The notes beneath the pieces are model-generated. The model was not told the DNA's origin and did not search any database. It worked only from the letters and a program-made list of their open reading frames with translations. From assembly GCF_014290175.1 (NCBI RefSeq), contig NZ_JACOOR010000003.1:248001-312000 (forward strand): 64,000 nucleotides of DNA. The letters run 5' to 3'. Below, one piece after another: positions 41,104 to 48,306 of the stretch. The stretch comes from Anaerosacchariphilus hominis. Its GTDB lineage: Bacteria > Bacillota > Clostridia > Lachnospirales > Lachnospiraceae. A program made the position numbers and the translations under genes. Position 1 is the stretch's first letter; each line of letters begins with the position of its first letter.

Positions 41104-41230
41104 AGTATTCTCCCGTTTCTCTTCTATCATATTTGCCCATCGAAAAAATGAACATCTGTCATGTAGTATACCACCTTTTTACCGGATTTAAAAGCCATAA
41201 GTCATTCCGTAAAGGAATCCTGCCATAACA

Positions 41231-41275
41231 TAAAAACGACGCCGCAGATCGGTCTGACCGAATCTGCGGCGTCGT
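41231..41275 (-). terminator. Intrinsic terminator of ptsH
   Basis: ACGACGCCGCAGAT pairs with ATCTGCGGCGTCGT, with an inner CGGTC/GACCG helix, over 41236-41275. On the minus strand a TTTTTATG tract follows. Confidence 0.85.
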
Positions 41276-41311
41276 CCGCACACTTTTTGAATCGCTCCAA
41301 AAAGCTTTTTC

Positions 41312-41569
41312 TTACAGGTTGTCCTCGAAGAACTTCTTGATGGTCTCGTACGCTGCGTCCTCGTCCTCGCCCTCGATGGAAACGGTAACTTCTACGCCCT
41401 TCTTAACGCCCATGGACATAACAGCCATGATTCTCTTAGCGTCTGCCTTCTTAGCGCCGCTGTCCAGAGTGATCGCGCTCTTGAACTTTGCTGCTTCCTT
41501 TACCAGAAGTCCTGCCGGTCTTGCGTGAAGTCCCAGTTCGTCCATAACTACATACTTAAATTCTTTCAT
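41312..41569 (-). CDS. ptsH: Phosphocarrier protein HPr (lacks Ser46)
   Basis: An 85-aa PTS phosphocarrier that passes phosphate from enzyme I to sugar-specific EIIA proteins. The active His15 is in GLHARPAG. The position of the regulatory Ser46 of Firmicute HPr is Arg here (KADAKRIMAVMSMG, R46), so HPr kinase could not phosphorylate it at that site. The ATG at 41569 follows AAAGGAG. It lies 90 bp downstream of ptsI, the reverse of the Bacillus order, and is followed by a terminator. Confidence 0.95.
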   Translation of the reverse strand: MKEFKYVVMDELGLHARPAGLLVKEAAKFKSAITLDSGAKKADAKRIMAVMSMGVKKGVEVTVSIEGEDEDAAYETIKKFFEDNL

Positions 41570-41658
41570 GATGTATTCTCCTTTGCTCTTATAATTTATA
41601 GCTGTAAGCCGGGCTGCTCCCGGCTTACTATCTGAGTGATATAACCTGTCCGCTTGAA

Positions 41659-43266
41659 TTATTCTGCCTCGCGAATCTTCTTACGCAGCTCCAGTGTAAA
41701 TACCGGAGATACGGACAGCTCATCGATACCCATCTGGATAAAGCGGCGGGTCAGTTCCATGTCTGCTCCCAGCTCTCCACAAATGCCGCACCATGCGCCG
41801 TGTGCGTGCGCACACTCGATGGTTCTCTGAATCATACGGAGCACTGCCTCATGATGAGGATCATAGATATCGTCCAGAGACTGGTTCTGACGGTCGATGG
41901 CCAGTGTGTACTGGGTCAGGTCGTTGGTTCCGATACTGAAGAAATCTACTTCCGGAGCCAGCATATCGGCGATCATAACAGCTGCCGGTGTCTCTACCAT
42001 GATACCAAGCTCCACATCACCGAAGGGGATATCCTTCTTGCGAAGCTCTTCCTTTACTTCCTCTACGATCTCTTTGATCTTCTTTACTTCCTTTACGGAA
42101 ATGATCATCGGGAACATGATGGAAGCAGTACCGTAAGCGCTGGCACGGAAAATAGCGCGCAACTGGGTCTTGAATACTTCCGGTCTGTTCAGGCAGATAC
42201 GGATGGCACGGAAGCCCATGGCCGGGTTCTCTTCCTTCGGAATATTAAAGTAATCCGCCTGCTTATCTGCTCCGATGTCCAGGGTACGGATGATAACTTT
42301 CTTACCGTTCATTTTGGAAATAACGTTCTTATATACCTGGAACTGCTCCTCCTCGGTGGGATAGGTGTCACGGCCCAGATACAGGAACTCGCTCCGGAAC
42401 AGGCCGATACCCTCGGAGTCGTTCTCCAGAACAGCATCCACATCTTCTTCGCTTCCGATATTTGCGTACAGATGGATGTGCTTTCCACTCTTTGTCACAG
42501 TGGGCAGTCCCTTCAGACTCTGGAGCAGAAGTTTGCGCTCTTCCTTCTCTTCCATAACTGCTGCGGTCACCTCATCCGGCTCAATGTAAATATTGCCGGT
42601 GAAGCCGTCTACGATACCCTGCTTTCCGGTCAGCTCCGGATCCAGGTCGATATCTGCGGTAACGATACACGGAATATTCATCATACGCGCCAGAATCGCG
42701 GTATGAGAGTTCGCGGAACCCTTCTGGGTAACCAGTGCCAGGATCTTATCTTTTTCAAACTGTACAGTCTCGCTGGGGGCCAAATCCTCTGCCATGATGA
42801 TCACCGGCTCCGGCATCGCCTCTGCGCTTACCTGAGTACCGCTTAAGATGGCAATTAATCGGTTGGAGATATCGTTCACGTCTGCAGCACGTCCGCGCAT
42901 ATAGTCGTCATCCATACTCATGAAGATGGCCGCGCACTGCTCGCCGGTAACAAATACAGCATACTCCGCATTCACCTTATCTTGCTCGATCATGCCTGTG
43001 ATGCCTTCCACAAAGTCCAGATCCTCCAGCAACATCTGATGTGCTTCAAAGATCTCAGCCTCTGCTTCTCCCACATCCTTCATGGTCTTCTCTTTCAGCA
43101 GCTCCAGCTGCTCCTTCGCCTTTTCCTTGGCTGCCATATAACGGGCTACTTCCGCCTCGGTATCCTCGACCGTATGCTTCTCTACGACCTGCTTTGCTTT
43201 CTTATAAATGAAAAGCTTGCCAATCGCTACTCCGGAAAAGACGCTTTTTCCATGACGAGTTTCCAT
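41659..43266 (-). CDS. ptsI: PTS enzyme I
   Basis: A 535-aa phosphoenolpyruvate-protein phosphotransferase, the first step of the PTS. The phospho-His is in QKGSANSHTAILARMMNIPCIV (about residue 190, written here as the family's GSxNSHTAI motif). The PEP-binding barrel has GFRAIRICLNRPEVFKTQLR and IMVETPAAVMIAD. The C-terminus carries SIGTNDLTQYTLAIDR and CGELGADM. The ATG at 43266 (METRHGKSVF) with GGGAGG upstream is chosen over a frame opening at 43308. Its promoter is at 43339-43367. Confidence 0.96.
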   Translation of the reverse strand: METRHGKSVFSGVAIGKLFIYKKAKQVVEKHTVEDTEAEVARYMAAKEKAKEQLELLKEKTMKDVGEAEAEIFEAHQMLLEDLDFVEGITGMIEQDKVNAEYAVFVTGEQCAAIFMSMDDDYMRGRAADVNDISNRLIAILSGTQVSAEAMPEPVIIMAEDLAPSETVQFEKDKILALVTQKGSANSHTAILARMMNIPCIVTADIDLDPELTGKQGIVDGFTGNIYIEPDEVTAAVMEEKEERKLLLQSLKGLPTVTKSGKHIHLYANIGSEEDVDAVLENDSEGIGLFRSEFLYLGRDTYPTEEEQFQVYKNVISKMNGKKVIIRTLDIGADKQADYFNIPKEENPAMGFRAIRICLNRPEVFKTQLRAIFRASAYGTASIMFPMIISVKEVKKIKEIVEEVKEELRKKDIPFGDVELGIMVETPAAVMIADMLAPEVDFFSIGTNDLTQYTLAIDRQNQSLDDIYDPHHEAVLRMIQRTIECAHAHGAWCGICGELGADMELTRRFIQMGIDELSVSPVFTLELRKKIREAE

Positions 43267-43338
43267 ATAAAAATTCCTCCCTGACTTTCTATTTTGTGCA
43301 TCTTGCACACTGTGGAATCATACCCATATCTATTTGTT

Positions 43339-43367
43339 AATATAACAGTTTGACAGGAAAAAGTCAA
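43339..43367 (-). promoter_or_regulatory. Promoter of ptsI-ptsH
   Basis: On the minus strand TTGACT (43362-43367), a 17-bp spacer and TATATT (43339-43344). A small inverted repeat GTGCA-TCT-TGCAC lies in the leader at 43296-43308. Confidence 0.75.
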
Positions 43368-43400
43368 TGGGTTTCTCTTTTACAGAACGCTTTACAGAAC

Positions 43401-43449
43401 GGCAGAAAAAAGCGGCAGAGCTTTCCAGCCCTACCGCTTTTTTTCTGCC
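43401..43449 (-). terminator. Intrinsic terminator of bioY
   Basis: GGCAGAAAAAAGCGG (43401-43415) pairs with CCGCTTTTTTTCTGCC (43434-43449). The T-run lies within the extended stem on the minus strand. Confidence 0.75.
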
Positions 43450-43472
43450 TTTTATTCTGCTTTTCGTCCCTT

Positions 43473-44075
43473 TCAGGCCTTTCTTCCCCGCAGCAGTCCC
43501 GCCTGGAGCAGACGGTTCCGAAGAGTAGTACCCAGAAGATCCGCCGCAATCATTTTTGCCAGATCTCCGGGAATAAAGGGAATCACGCCCGCTCCCAGAG
43601 CCGCGTAAAAGCCCATACCTGCCGTGTGGGCCAGCCAGGCTGTCCCGAAGAAATACAGCACCGCGGTTCCCAGAATCATGCCAAGCAGTGCCAGCGCATA
43701 CTGCTTTCCTTTTGCTCCGGCGTCCCTTCCTATAAAAACACCTGCAATGGCTGCCAGAAAAATATAACCGATGAGATAGCCGCCTGTGGGACCCAGAAGC
43801 TTCTGGGCTCCTCCTGTATAGCCGGCAAAAACCGGAAGGCCAGCCAAACCCAGCAGCAGATAAATCACGCAGCTTAAGGTACCAAGCCGTGCTCCCAGCA
43901 CGGTCACGGCCAGATATACAGCCAGGCTTCCCAGAGATATGGGCACGGGGCTCACGGGAATCACCAGAGATATGGGTCCCAAAATGCAGAGCACCGCCGC
44001 CATCAGCGCGGTCAGGGTCAGTTCATGGGTGGTTAGTTTTTTTGTGGATTGATTTGTCTTTTCCTGTGTACTCAT
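43473..44075 (-). CDS. bioY: Biotin transporter BioY (ECF S component)
   Basis: A 200-aa membrane protein with about six helices that binds biotin and works with the shared ECF energy-coupling module. Family blocks are ALMAAVLCILGPISLVIPVS near residue 25, PVPISLGSLAVYLAVTVLG, and the conserved GPTGGYLIGYI near 95. The ATG at 44075 has AGGAGG seven bases upstream; a GTG at 44081 is too close to it. The promoter overlaps a BirA operator, so expression should be repressed when biotin is sufficient. Confidence 0.93.
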   Translation of the reverse strand: MSTQEKTNQSTKKLTTHELTLTALMAAVLCILGPISLVIPVSPVPISLGSLAVYLAVTVLGARLGTLSCVIYLLLGLAGLPVFAGYTGGAQKLLGPTGGYLIGYIFLAAIAGVFIGRDAGAKGKQYALALLGMILGTAVLYFFGTAWLAHTAGMGFYAALGAGVIPFIPGDLAKMIAADLLGTTLRNRLLQAGLLRGRKA

Positions 44076-44101
44076 TCTCACATCCTCCTCTGTTCGGAAT
44101 C

Positions 44102-44130
44102 AGTATACAGAATCGCCTTCCGATTGTCAA
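44102..44130 (-). promoter_or_regulatory. Promoter of bioY
   Basis: On the minus strand TTGACA (44125-44130), a 17-bp spacer and TATACT (44102-44107). The -35 element is part of the left arm of the BirA operator. Confidence 0.85.
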
Positions 44131-44158
44131 CTTATTTTTAAAAATGGTTGACAATCGG
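44120..44158. promoter_or_regulatory. BirA biotin operator
   Basis: Two perfect 12-base arms, CCGATTGTCAAC (44120-44131) and GTTGACAATCGG (44147-44158), are separated by 15 bp. This is the BirA operator pattern (TTGTNAAC, spacer of about 15, GTTNACAA) of Firmicutes. Confidence 0.88.
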
Positions 44159-44180
44159 AGGTTTTAATATTTCTCCGCTG

Positions 44181-44360
44181 TCAACGCGACTCTCCATTCT
44201 TTCTATCAGGCCCAAACAATTCCTCCGGGTAGGTCCGTCCCTTCACCATTCCCTGCAGGGCCTCCCATTCCTGCTCCAGCTCCCTCCTGCAGTCCCGCCG
44301 GATCGCTTCCGAAACCGAATCCCGGTTAAACCCCCTCTTCTTTTTCTGTCTTCGATTCAT
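44181..44360 (-). CDS. Small basic protein, hypothetical
   Basis: A 59-aa reading frame starting MNRRQKKKRGFNRDS and continuing with a charged helix (EAIRRDCRRELEQEWEALQG). The ATG at 44360 has AGGGGGA six bases upstream and codon use resembles neighbouring genes. I do not recognise the family. It lies upstream of the bioY promoter on the same strand and divergent from the XRE regulator. It could be real or a chance frame. Confidence 0.45.
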   Translation of the reverse strand: MNRRQKKKRGFNRDSVSEAIRRDCRRELEQEWEALQGMVKGRTYPEELFGPDRKNGESR

Positions 44361-44517
44361 TTTCGTCCCCCTGTCATGGTTTGTTTGCCTATTCTGTCGT
44401 CATTATATCACAGTTTAAACGGTTTATCTACGTTTTTCAGCGGTTTATAACTCTTTTATCTCGGCCATACTCTATATTAAAATAAAAACAACTATAAGAA
44501 ATCCCGGAGCTGCTTTC

Positions 44518-44838
44518 ATGTACGAAGAAAACTTTTGTATCAGACGCATCAGAGAACTGATGGAGAAAAATGATTTCAATCCCTACCGCCTGGCCGTAAA
44601 GTCCGGCATTTCTCTGTCCACGCTGAATTCCATGCTCCGGAAGAATACAGAACCCCGGGTGGAGACCATTGATAAAATCTGTTCTGCCTGCGATATTTCC
44701 ATCGCCCAGTTTTTCGACCGTTCCTCTACGGATCTGTCCCCGGATCAGAAGCAGCTTCTGGACGGATACTGTAATCTTTCCCCGGCCGGAAAGGATCGGC
44801 TTCTTTCCTATCTCGGATATCTTTCCCAAAATGATTAA
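44518..44838 (+). CDS. XRE-family transcriptional regulator
   Basis: A 106-aa protein with an N-terminal Cro/CI-type helix-turn-helix at about residues 8-65 (RIRELMEKNDFNPYRLAVKS, then GISLSTLNSMLRKNTEPRVETIDKIC). A short C-terminal tail (LSPDQKQLLDGYCNLSPAGKDRLLSYL) may dimerise. GGAG precedes the ATG. The upstream region has two CGGTTTAT repeats (44419 and 44450) that could be its operator. Target unknown. Confidence 0.82.
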   Translation: MYEENFCIRRIRELMEKNDFNPYRLAVKSGISLSTLNSMLRKNTEPRVETIDKICSACDISIAQFFDRSSTDLSPDQKQLLDGYCNLSPAGKDRLLSYLGYLSQND

Positions 44839-44938
44839 ACCGGCGTATCTTTTTTTCTGTTTTTATGCTACACTGGATAAGACCGGAGACGGGTGCGCCT
44901 GTTCTGTCCGGCTGACTTGAATTTGATGGAGTATTTTT

Positions 44939-45784
44939 ATGAACAGACACGCCTATCTGATTATGGCCCATAACCATTTTGACTTTTTAAAGGATCTCCT
45001 GCTGCGTCTGGACGATCCCCGAAACGATATTTATCTTCATGTGGACGCAGCTGCCTCAGACTTTCACCCCGGGGAGTTCACAAATCTTCTTTCCTCCTCC
45101 CGGCTGTTTCTGACGGATCGCCTGCGTGTCCACTGGGGCGGCTACAGCCAGATCGCCGCGGAACTCACTTTGCTCAGGGCCGCTTCCCGGGAGCATTATC
45201 TCTACTACCATCTGCTGTCCGGCTCTGATCTTCCCCTGAAAAGCCAGGAGCAGATTCATACCTTCTTTGATACCTGGTCCGGCAAGGAGTTTCTGGCCTT
45301 TGACAGCCTTCCTGTTCCCGTCTCTGTGACAGAACGCATCTCCCTGTGGCACTTTTTCCGGGAGAGCCGCTTTCCCTTAGCGGAGCCTCTGGATCATCTG
45401 CTGACTCTGATTCAGCGGCTTCTCCATGTGAACCGACTGAAAAAAGAAACCTTTTCTGTCCGAAAGGGGCCTAACTGGTTCAGCATCACGGACAATTTCG
45501 CCCAGTATGTGCTTCAGCAGGAGGACTGGATTCAGGCTCATTTCCGTCGTTCGGTCTGCGCGGACGAGCTTTTTTTACAGACCCTGGCTGTGAACTCCCC
45601 CTTCCGTCCCCATATCTACGACGAAGAGGGGCGCACCGGCTCCATGGCAAATCTGCGCTATGTGGACTGGGAGGGCGGCAACGGCAACAGTCCCCGGACC
45701 TTTCAGGAAACCGACCGGGACATGCTGCTGGCCCAACCCCATCTGTTTGCACGGAAGTTTGAGCGGGATATTTTTATGGAATAG
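44939..45784 (+). CDS. Core-2/I-branching (GT14)-type glycosyltransferase
   Basis: A 281-aa cytoplasmic glycosyltransferase resembling the GT14 beta-1,6-N-acetylglucosaminyltransferase family. The opening RHAYLIMAHNHFDFLKDLL is typical, followed by IYLHVDAAASDF near residue 32 and LRVHWGGYSQIAAELTLL near 62. YYHLLSGSDLPLKSQEQIH near 90 and GPNWFSITDNFAQYVLQ near 178 are further family blocks. It probably adds a sugar to a surface polysaccharide or glycoprotein. The stop codon lies inside a palindromic repeat (45774-45814). Confidence 0.82.
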   Translation: MNRHAYLIMAHNHFDFLKDLLLRLDDPRNDIYLHVDAAASDFHPGEFTNLLSSSRLFLTDRLRVHWGGYSQIAAELTLLRAASREHYLYYHLLSGSDLPLKSQEQIHTFFDTWSGKEFLAFDSLPVPVSVTERISLWHFFRESRFPLAEPLDHLLTLIQRLLHVNRLKKETFSVRKGPNWFSITDNFAQYVLQQEDWIQAHFRRSVCADELFLQTLAVNSPFRPHIYDEEGRTGSMANLRYVDWEGGNGNSPRTFQETDRDMLLAQPHLFARKFERDIFME

Positions 45785-45814
45785 GGAATTCTATCGGAAT
45801 TTCCTATTCCATAA
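45774..45814. repeat. Dispersed palindromic repeat, copy 1
   Basis: TTATGGAATAGGGAATTC pairs with GAATTTCCTATTCCATAA (one G-T). The core is shared with 57830-57870 and 62191-62237. The TAG stop codon of the glycosyltransferase gene (45782-45784) is part of the left arm, so the repeat supplies the end of that protein. Confidence 0.85.
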
Positions 45815-45827
45815 AATAATCCCCTGG

Positions 45828-45855
45828 TTCCGGATGGTTTGTATGCCATCCGGAA
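45828..45855. terminator. Hairpin between convergent genes
   Basis: TTCCGGATGG (45828-45837) pairs with CCATCCGGAA (45846-45855). There is no strong T-run directly after it, so terminator function is uncertain. Confidence 0.4.
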
Positions 45856-45888
45856 TCCGGAAATTTCAATAAATTCAAGTTTTTTCGT

Positions 45889-46890
45889 CTACTCCGCATG
45901 GAAAGGTTTTACATCCTTCACCGCGTCCTTCACACTGATTTCCTTATCATCCGCGTCGATGTCCAGCAGACGGTAACGGTCATTTCCCATGCCCAGCTCC
46001 TTCATGTAGGTCAGCTGGCGCAGGCCGTGACGGGTCTCCATACGCTCAACCAGGGCGTGATGGTCATGCTCATTCAGGGCGTATACCAGGTCTACGGAAG
46101 CCTGATCCACTGCCAGGATATCTGTGGAAGCCACGATACCGATATTCGGGGTCACCACCGGCTCCGCAGCCACGCCCTCGCAGTCGCAGGATACGGACAT
46201 GTTCCGAAGGACATTGATATATACGATCTTATCTCCGAAGTGATCGAATACGGACTTGGTGGACTCGGTCATACGCTCCATCAGTTCTTCCTCGGCGATG
46301 CTCCACTGGTTGCCGGATCCCTTCACGGTGTGAATCCACTTTTTCCCAATACGACCGTCCGCGCAGCCGATTCCGATATTTTTATTGGAGCCGCCGAAGC
46401 CGCCCATGGTATGTCCCTTGAAATGGGTCAGGGCCACAAAGGAATCGTAGTTCTTCAGATGATCTCCCACGGACATATCTGTGAACCACTTGCCTCCCTG
46501 AACAGGAAAGAGCTCAGTGCCCTCCTCGTCCATGATGTCCACCGGGCAAAAGGTCCAGCCGTTGACCTTCAGGGTCTCCCGGTGCGCCTCTGTGGTGTAG
46601 CGGTCGCCTTCATAATAGGTATTGGTCTCCACGATATTTCCATCGGGAATATCATTTTTTATCAGGGCCTCCACCCAGGGCCGGGGAATGATATTCGGGC
46701 CGTGCTTCTCTCCGGTGTGCAGCTTTACAGCCACCTTTCCGGTCAGGTTTCCCTTTACCTTTCCAAAAATCCTGTGCAGTCCATCCGCGGACAGGTCGCT
46801 GGTAAAATATACCGTGGACTCGCCGCCGGTACGCTCCTCATAGGGAATATAATGCTCTCCTCCCGTTCCGGGCCTCTTCTTTTCTGTCAT
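45889..46890 (-). CDS. DUF362-domain protein
   Basis: A 333-aa protein of the DUF362 family, often linked to iron-sulfur or redox functions but of unknown activity. Typical blocks are KVAVKLHTGEKHGPN near residue 52, FVALTHFKGHTMGGFGGSNKNIG near 152 (shortened here: conserved KGH and GGxxKN) and VASTDILAVDQASVDLVYAL near 265. No CxxCxxC ferredoxin motif is seen, unlike longer members. The ATG at 46890 follows AAGGAGGAG. It is a single gene. Confidence 0.85.
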   Translation of the reverse strand: MTEKKRPGTGGEHYIPYEERTGGESTVYFTSDLSADGLHRIFGKVKGNLTGKVAVKLHTGEKHGPNIIPRPWVEALIKNDIPDGNIVETNTYYEGDRYTTEAHRETLKVNGWTFCPVDIMDEEGTELFPVQGGKWFTDMSVGDHLKNYDSFVALTHFKGHTMGGFGGSNKNIGIGCADGRIGKKWIHTVKGSGNQWSIAEEELMERMTESTKSVFDHFGDKIVYINVLRNMSVSCDCEGVAAEPVVTPNIGIVASTDILAVDQASVDLVYALNEHDHHALVERMETRHGLRQLTYMKELGMGNDRYRLLDIDADDKEISVKDAVKDVKPFHAE

Positions 46891-47019
46891 GGTTACTCCT
46901 CCTTATCCTTCCCGTTTTCCTGTTGGTTACATGGGATGACTCCCCGTCTTTTTTTATTGTAAACATTAAACCTTACTTCAAGTCAAGTATTTTCTGTGAA
47001 CTTTCATAAATGCTGGAGG

Positions 47020-47130
47020 AAACCCGCCCTGAAAAGAGCAGACGTGGGAATCGCCCTGGTAGACGATCAGGTACAGGAGCTTCCCCATCTTCTGGCCCTG
47101 TCCAAACGTATGATGATCACCATCAAATAA
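47020..47130 (+). pseudogene. Remnant of a cation P-type ATPase
   Basis: The frame reads KPALKRADVGIALVDDQ, then VQELPHLLALSKRMMITIK and a stop. ALKRADVGIA is the hinge motif just after the GDGIND loop of heavy-metal/cation P-type ATPases, and LPHLLALSKRMM..I matches the helix that follows. The intervening GSGTDVA-type segment is deleted and no start, phosphorylation site or membrane region remains. It is a fragment of a lost gene. Confidence 0.65.
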
Positions 47131-47163
47131 TTCTTAAAACTTTCTGAATCCTCTATTTCCCCC

Positions 47164-47192
47164 TTGACATTTTTCTATATCCGCATTATTGT
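47164..47192 (+). promoter_or_regulatory. Promoter of the GntR-ABC operon
   Basis: Consensus TTGACA (47164-47169), a 17-bp spacer and TATTGT (47187-47192), overlapped by the palindrome at 47188-47211. Confidence 0.7.
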
Positions 47193-47211
47193 ATTAATTA
47201 AATAATACAAT
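47188..47211. promoter_or_regulatory. GntR (YtrA-type) operator candidate
   Basis: ATTGTATTA (47188-47196) and TAATACAAT (47203-47211) form a perfect inverted repeat with a 6-bp spacer across the -10 element and start region. YtrA-subfamily regulators bind similar GTnTATTA-type repeats. Confidence 0.7.
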
Positions 47212-47238
47212 TTATTACTTAGAAAGGAGCGTGATTCC

Positions 47239-47607
47239 ATGCCATGGACCCTTGACGACTCCCGCCCCATCTACCTGCAGCTGGAAGACCTCATCAAAGC
47301 CAGAATCATCGCAGGTACCTACAAACCGGGCGAGAGACTCCCATCTGTGCGGGAACTGGCCGCCGAAGCAGCCGTCAATCCAAACACCATGCAAAAAGCC
47401 CTGACCGAACTGGAGCGCAGCGGCCTGGTCTATGTCCAGCGCACCAGCGGCCGGTTCATCACGGAGGATACGAATATTATGAAGGAACTGAAAGAACATC
47501 TGGCCAAGGAGCAGATTCAGCTCTTCCTGACCCATATGAAGCAGCTGGGCTTTCAGAAAGAAGACATCATCCGTCTTCTTACACAGGAAATAAAGGAGGA
47601 AATATAA
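47239..47607 (+). CDS. GntR-family regulator, YtrA subfamily
   Basis: A 122-aa repressor. The N-terminal winged helix (residues 9-75) reads RPIYLQLEDLIKARIIAGTY, then KPGERLPSVRELAAEAAVNPNTMQKAL, the GntR signature. The C-terminal part is only ~45 residues, which is typical of the YtrA subfamily controlling ABC transporters. The ATG at 47239 follows AAAGGAG. It is directly followed by the ATPase gene it should control, with a palindromic operator on the promoter. Confidence 0.9.
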   Translation: MPWTLDDSRPIYLQLEDLIKARIIAGTYKPGERLPSVRELAAEAAVNPNTMQKALTELERSGLVYVQRTSGRFITEDTNIMKELKEHLAKEQIQLFLTHMKQLGFQKEDIIRLLTQEIKEEI

Positions 47608-48306
47608 ATGAATGAACTCTTGACATGTGTTGATCTGACCAAACAGTACGGTTCCAAGACCGCCCTGGACAGCATCAACCTGATCATTCCCCGGGGACGC
47701 ATCATCGGTCTTCTGGGTCCCAACGGCAGCGGCAAGACCACTCTCATTAAACTGATCAACGGCCTGCTCTCCCCCACCTTCGGCCATCTCTATATCAATG
47801 GCATGGAGCCGGGTCCGGAGACGAAAAAGGTCGTGTCCTATCTGCCTGAGCGGACGTATTTCAACAGCTGGATGAAGGTAACGGACATTCTGAACTTCTT
47901 CTGTGACTTTTACGCAGATTTCAGCCGCGTCCGCGCCGAGGATATGCTGCAGCACTTAGGCATCGACCCCAAGGCCCGCCTGTCCGCCATGTCCAAGGGC
48001 ACGAAAGAGAAGGTACAGCTTATCATGGTCATGAGCCGGGACGCAGACCTCTACTGTCTGGACGAACCCATCGGCGGCGTGGATCCGGCAGCCCGGGACT
48101 ATATCCTACAGACCATCATTTCCAATTATAATGAACATGCGTCGGTTCTGATCTCCACTCACCTCATTTCCGATATCGAAAATGTACTGGACGACGTAAT
48201 CTTCATTCAGAACGGCCATATCCGCCTGCACGCTTCCGTGGATGCCATCCGGGAGCAGGAAGGCAAGTCCGTAGACGCATTATTCAGGGAGGTATTCAGA
48301 TGTTAA
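47608..48306 (+). CDS. ABC transporter ATP-binding protein
   Basis: A 232-aa ATPase with Walker A LLGPNGSGKTTLIKL (about residue 35), a signature region LSAMSKGTKEKVQLIMVM in place of LSGGQ, Walker B LYCLDEPIGGVDP and the H-loop LISTHLI. This non-canonical signature is common in YtrA-linked exporters of the bacitracin/lantibiotic type. The ATG at 47608 follows AAGGAGG within the end of the GntR gene. It overlaps the permease gene by 7 bp, so the two are made together. Confidence 0.9.
   Translation: MNELLTCVDLTKQYGSKTALDSINLIIPRGRIIGLLGPNGSGKTTLIKLINGLLSPTFGHLYINGMEPGPETKKVVSYLPERTYFNSWMKVTDILNFFCDFYADFSRVRAEDMLQHLGIDPKARLSAMSKGTKEKVQLIMVMSRDADLYCLDEPIGGVDPAARDYILQTIISNYNEHASVLISTHLISDIENVLDDVIFIQNGHIRLHASVDAIREQEGKSVDALFREVFRC

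Larger units (their letters stand above)
46891..47238. other. Intergenic region between DUF362 gene and GntR operon (348 bp)
   Basis: It holds A/T-rich upstream sequence of the DUF362 gene, a P-type ATPase remnant (47020-47130) and the promoter/operator of the GntR operon (47164-47211). Nothing else is seen. Confidence 0.6.

Noticed and set aside
41150..41190. Promoter of the M16C-era-recO-glyS run
   Set aside because: A TATACT -10 element is visible on the minus strand but the -35 position is poor, so the exact promoter is not called.
45898..46962. 354-codon plus-strand frame opposite the DUF362 gene
   Set aside because: A shadow frame; the minus-strand gene has a strong ribosome binding site and conserved family blocks.
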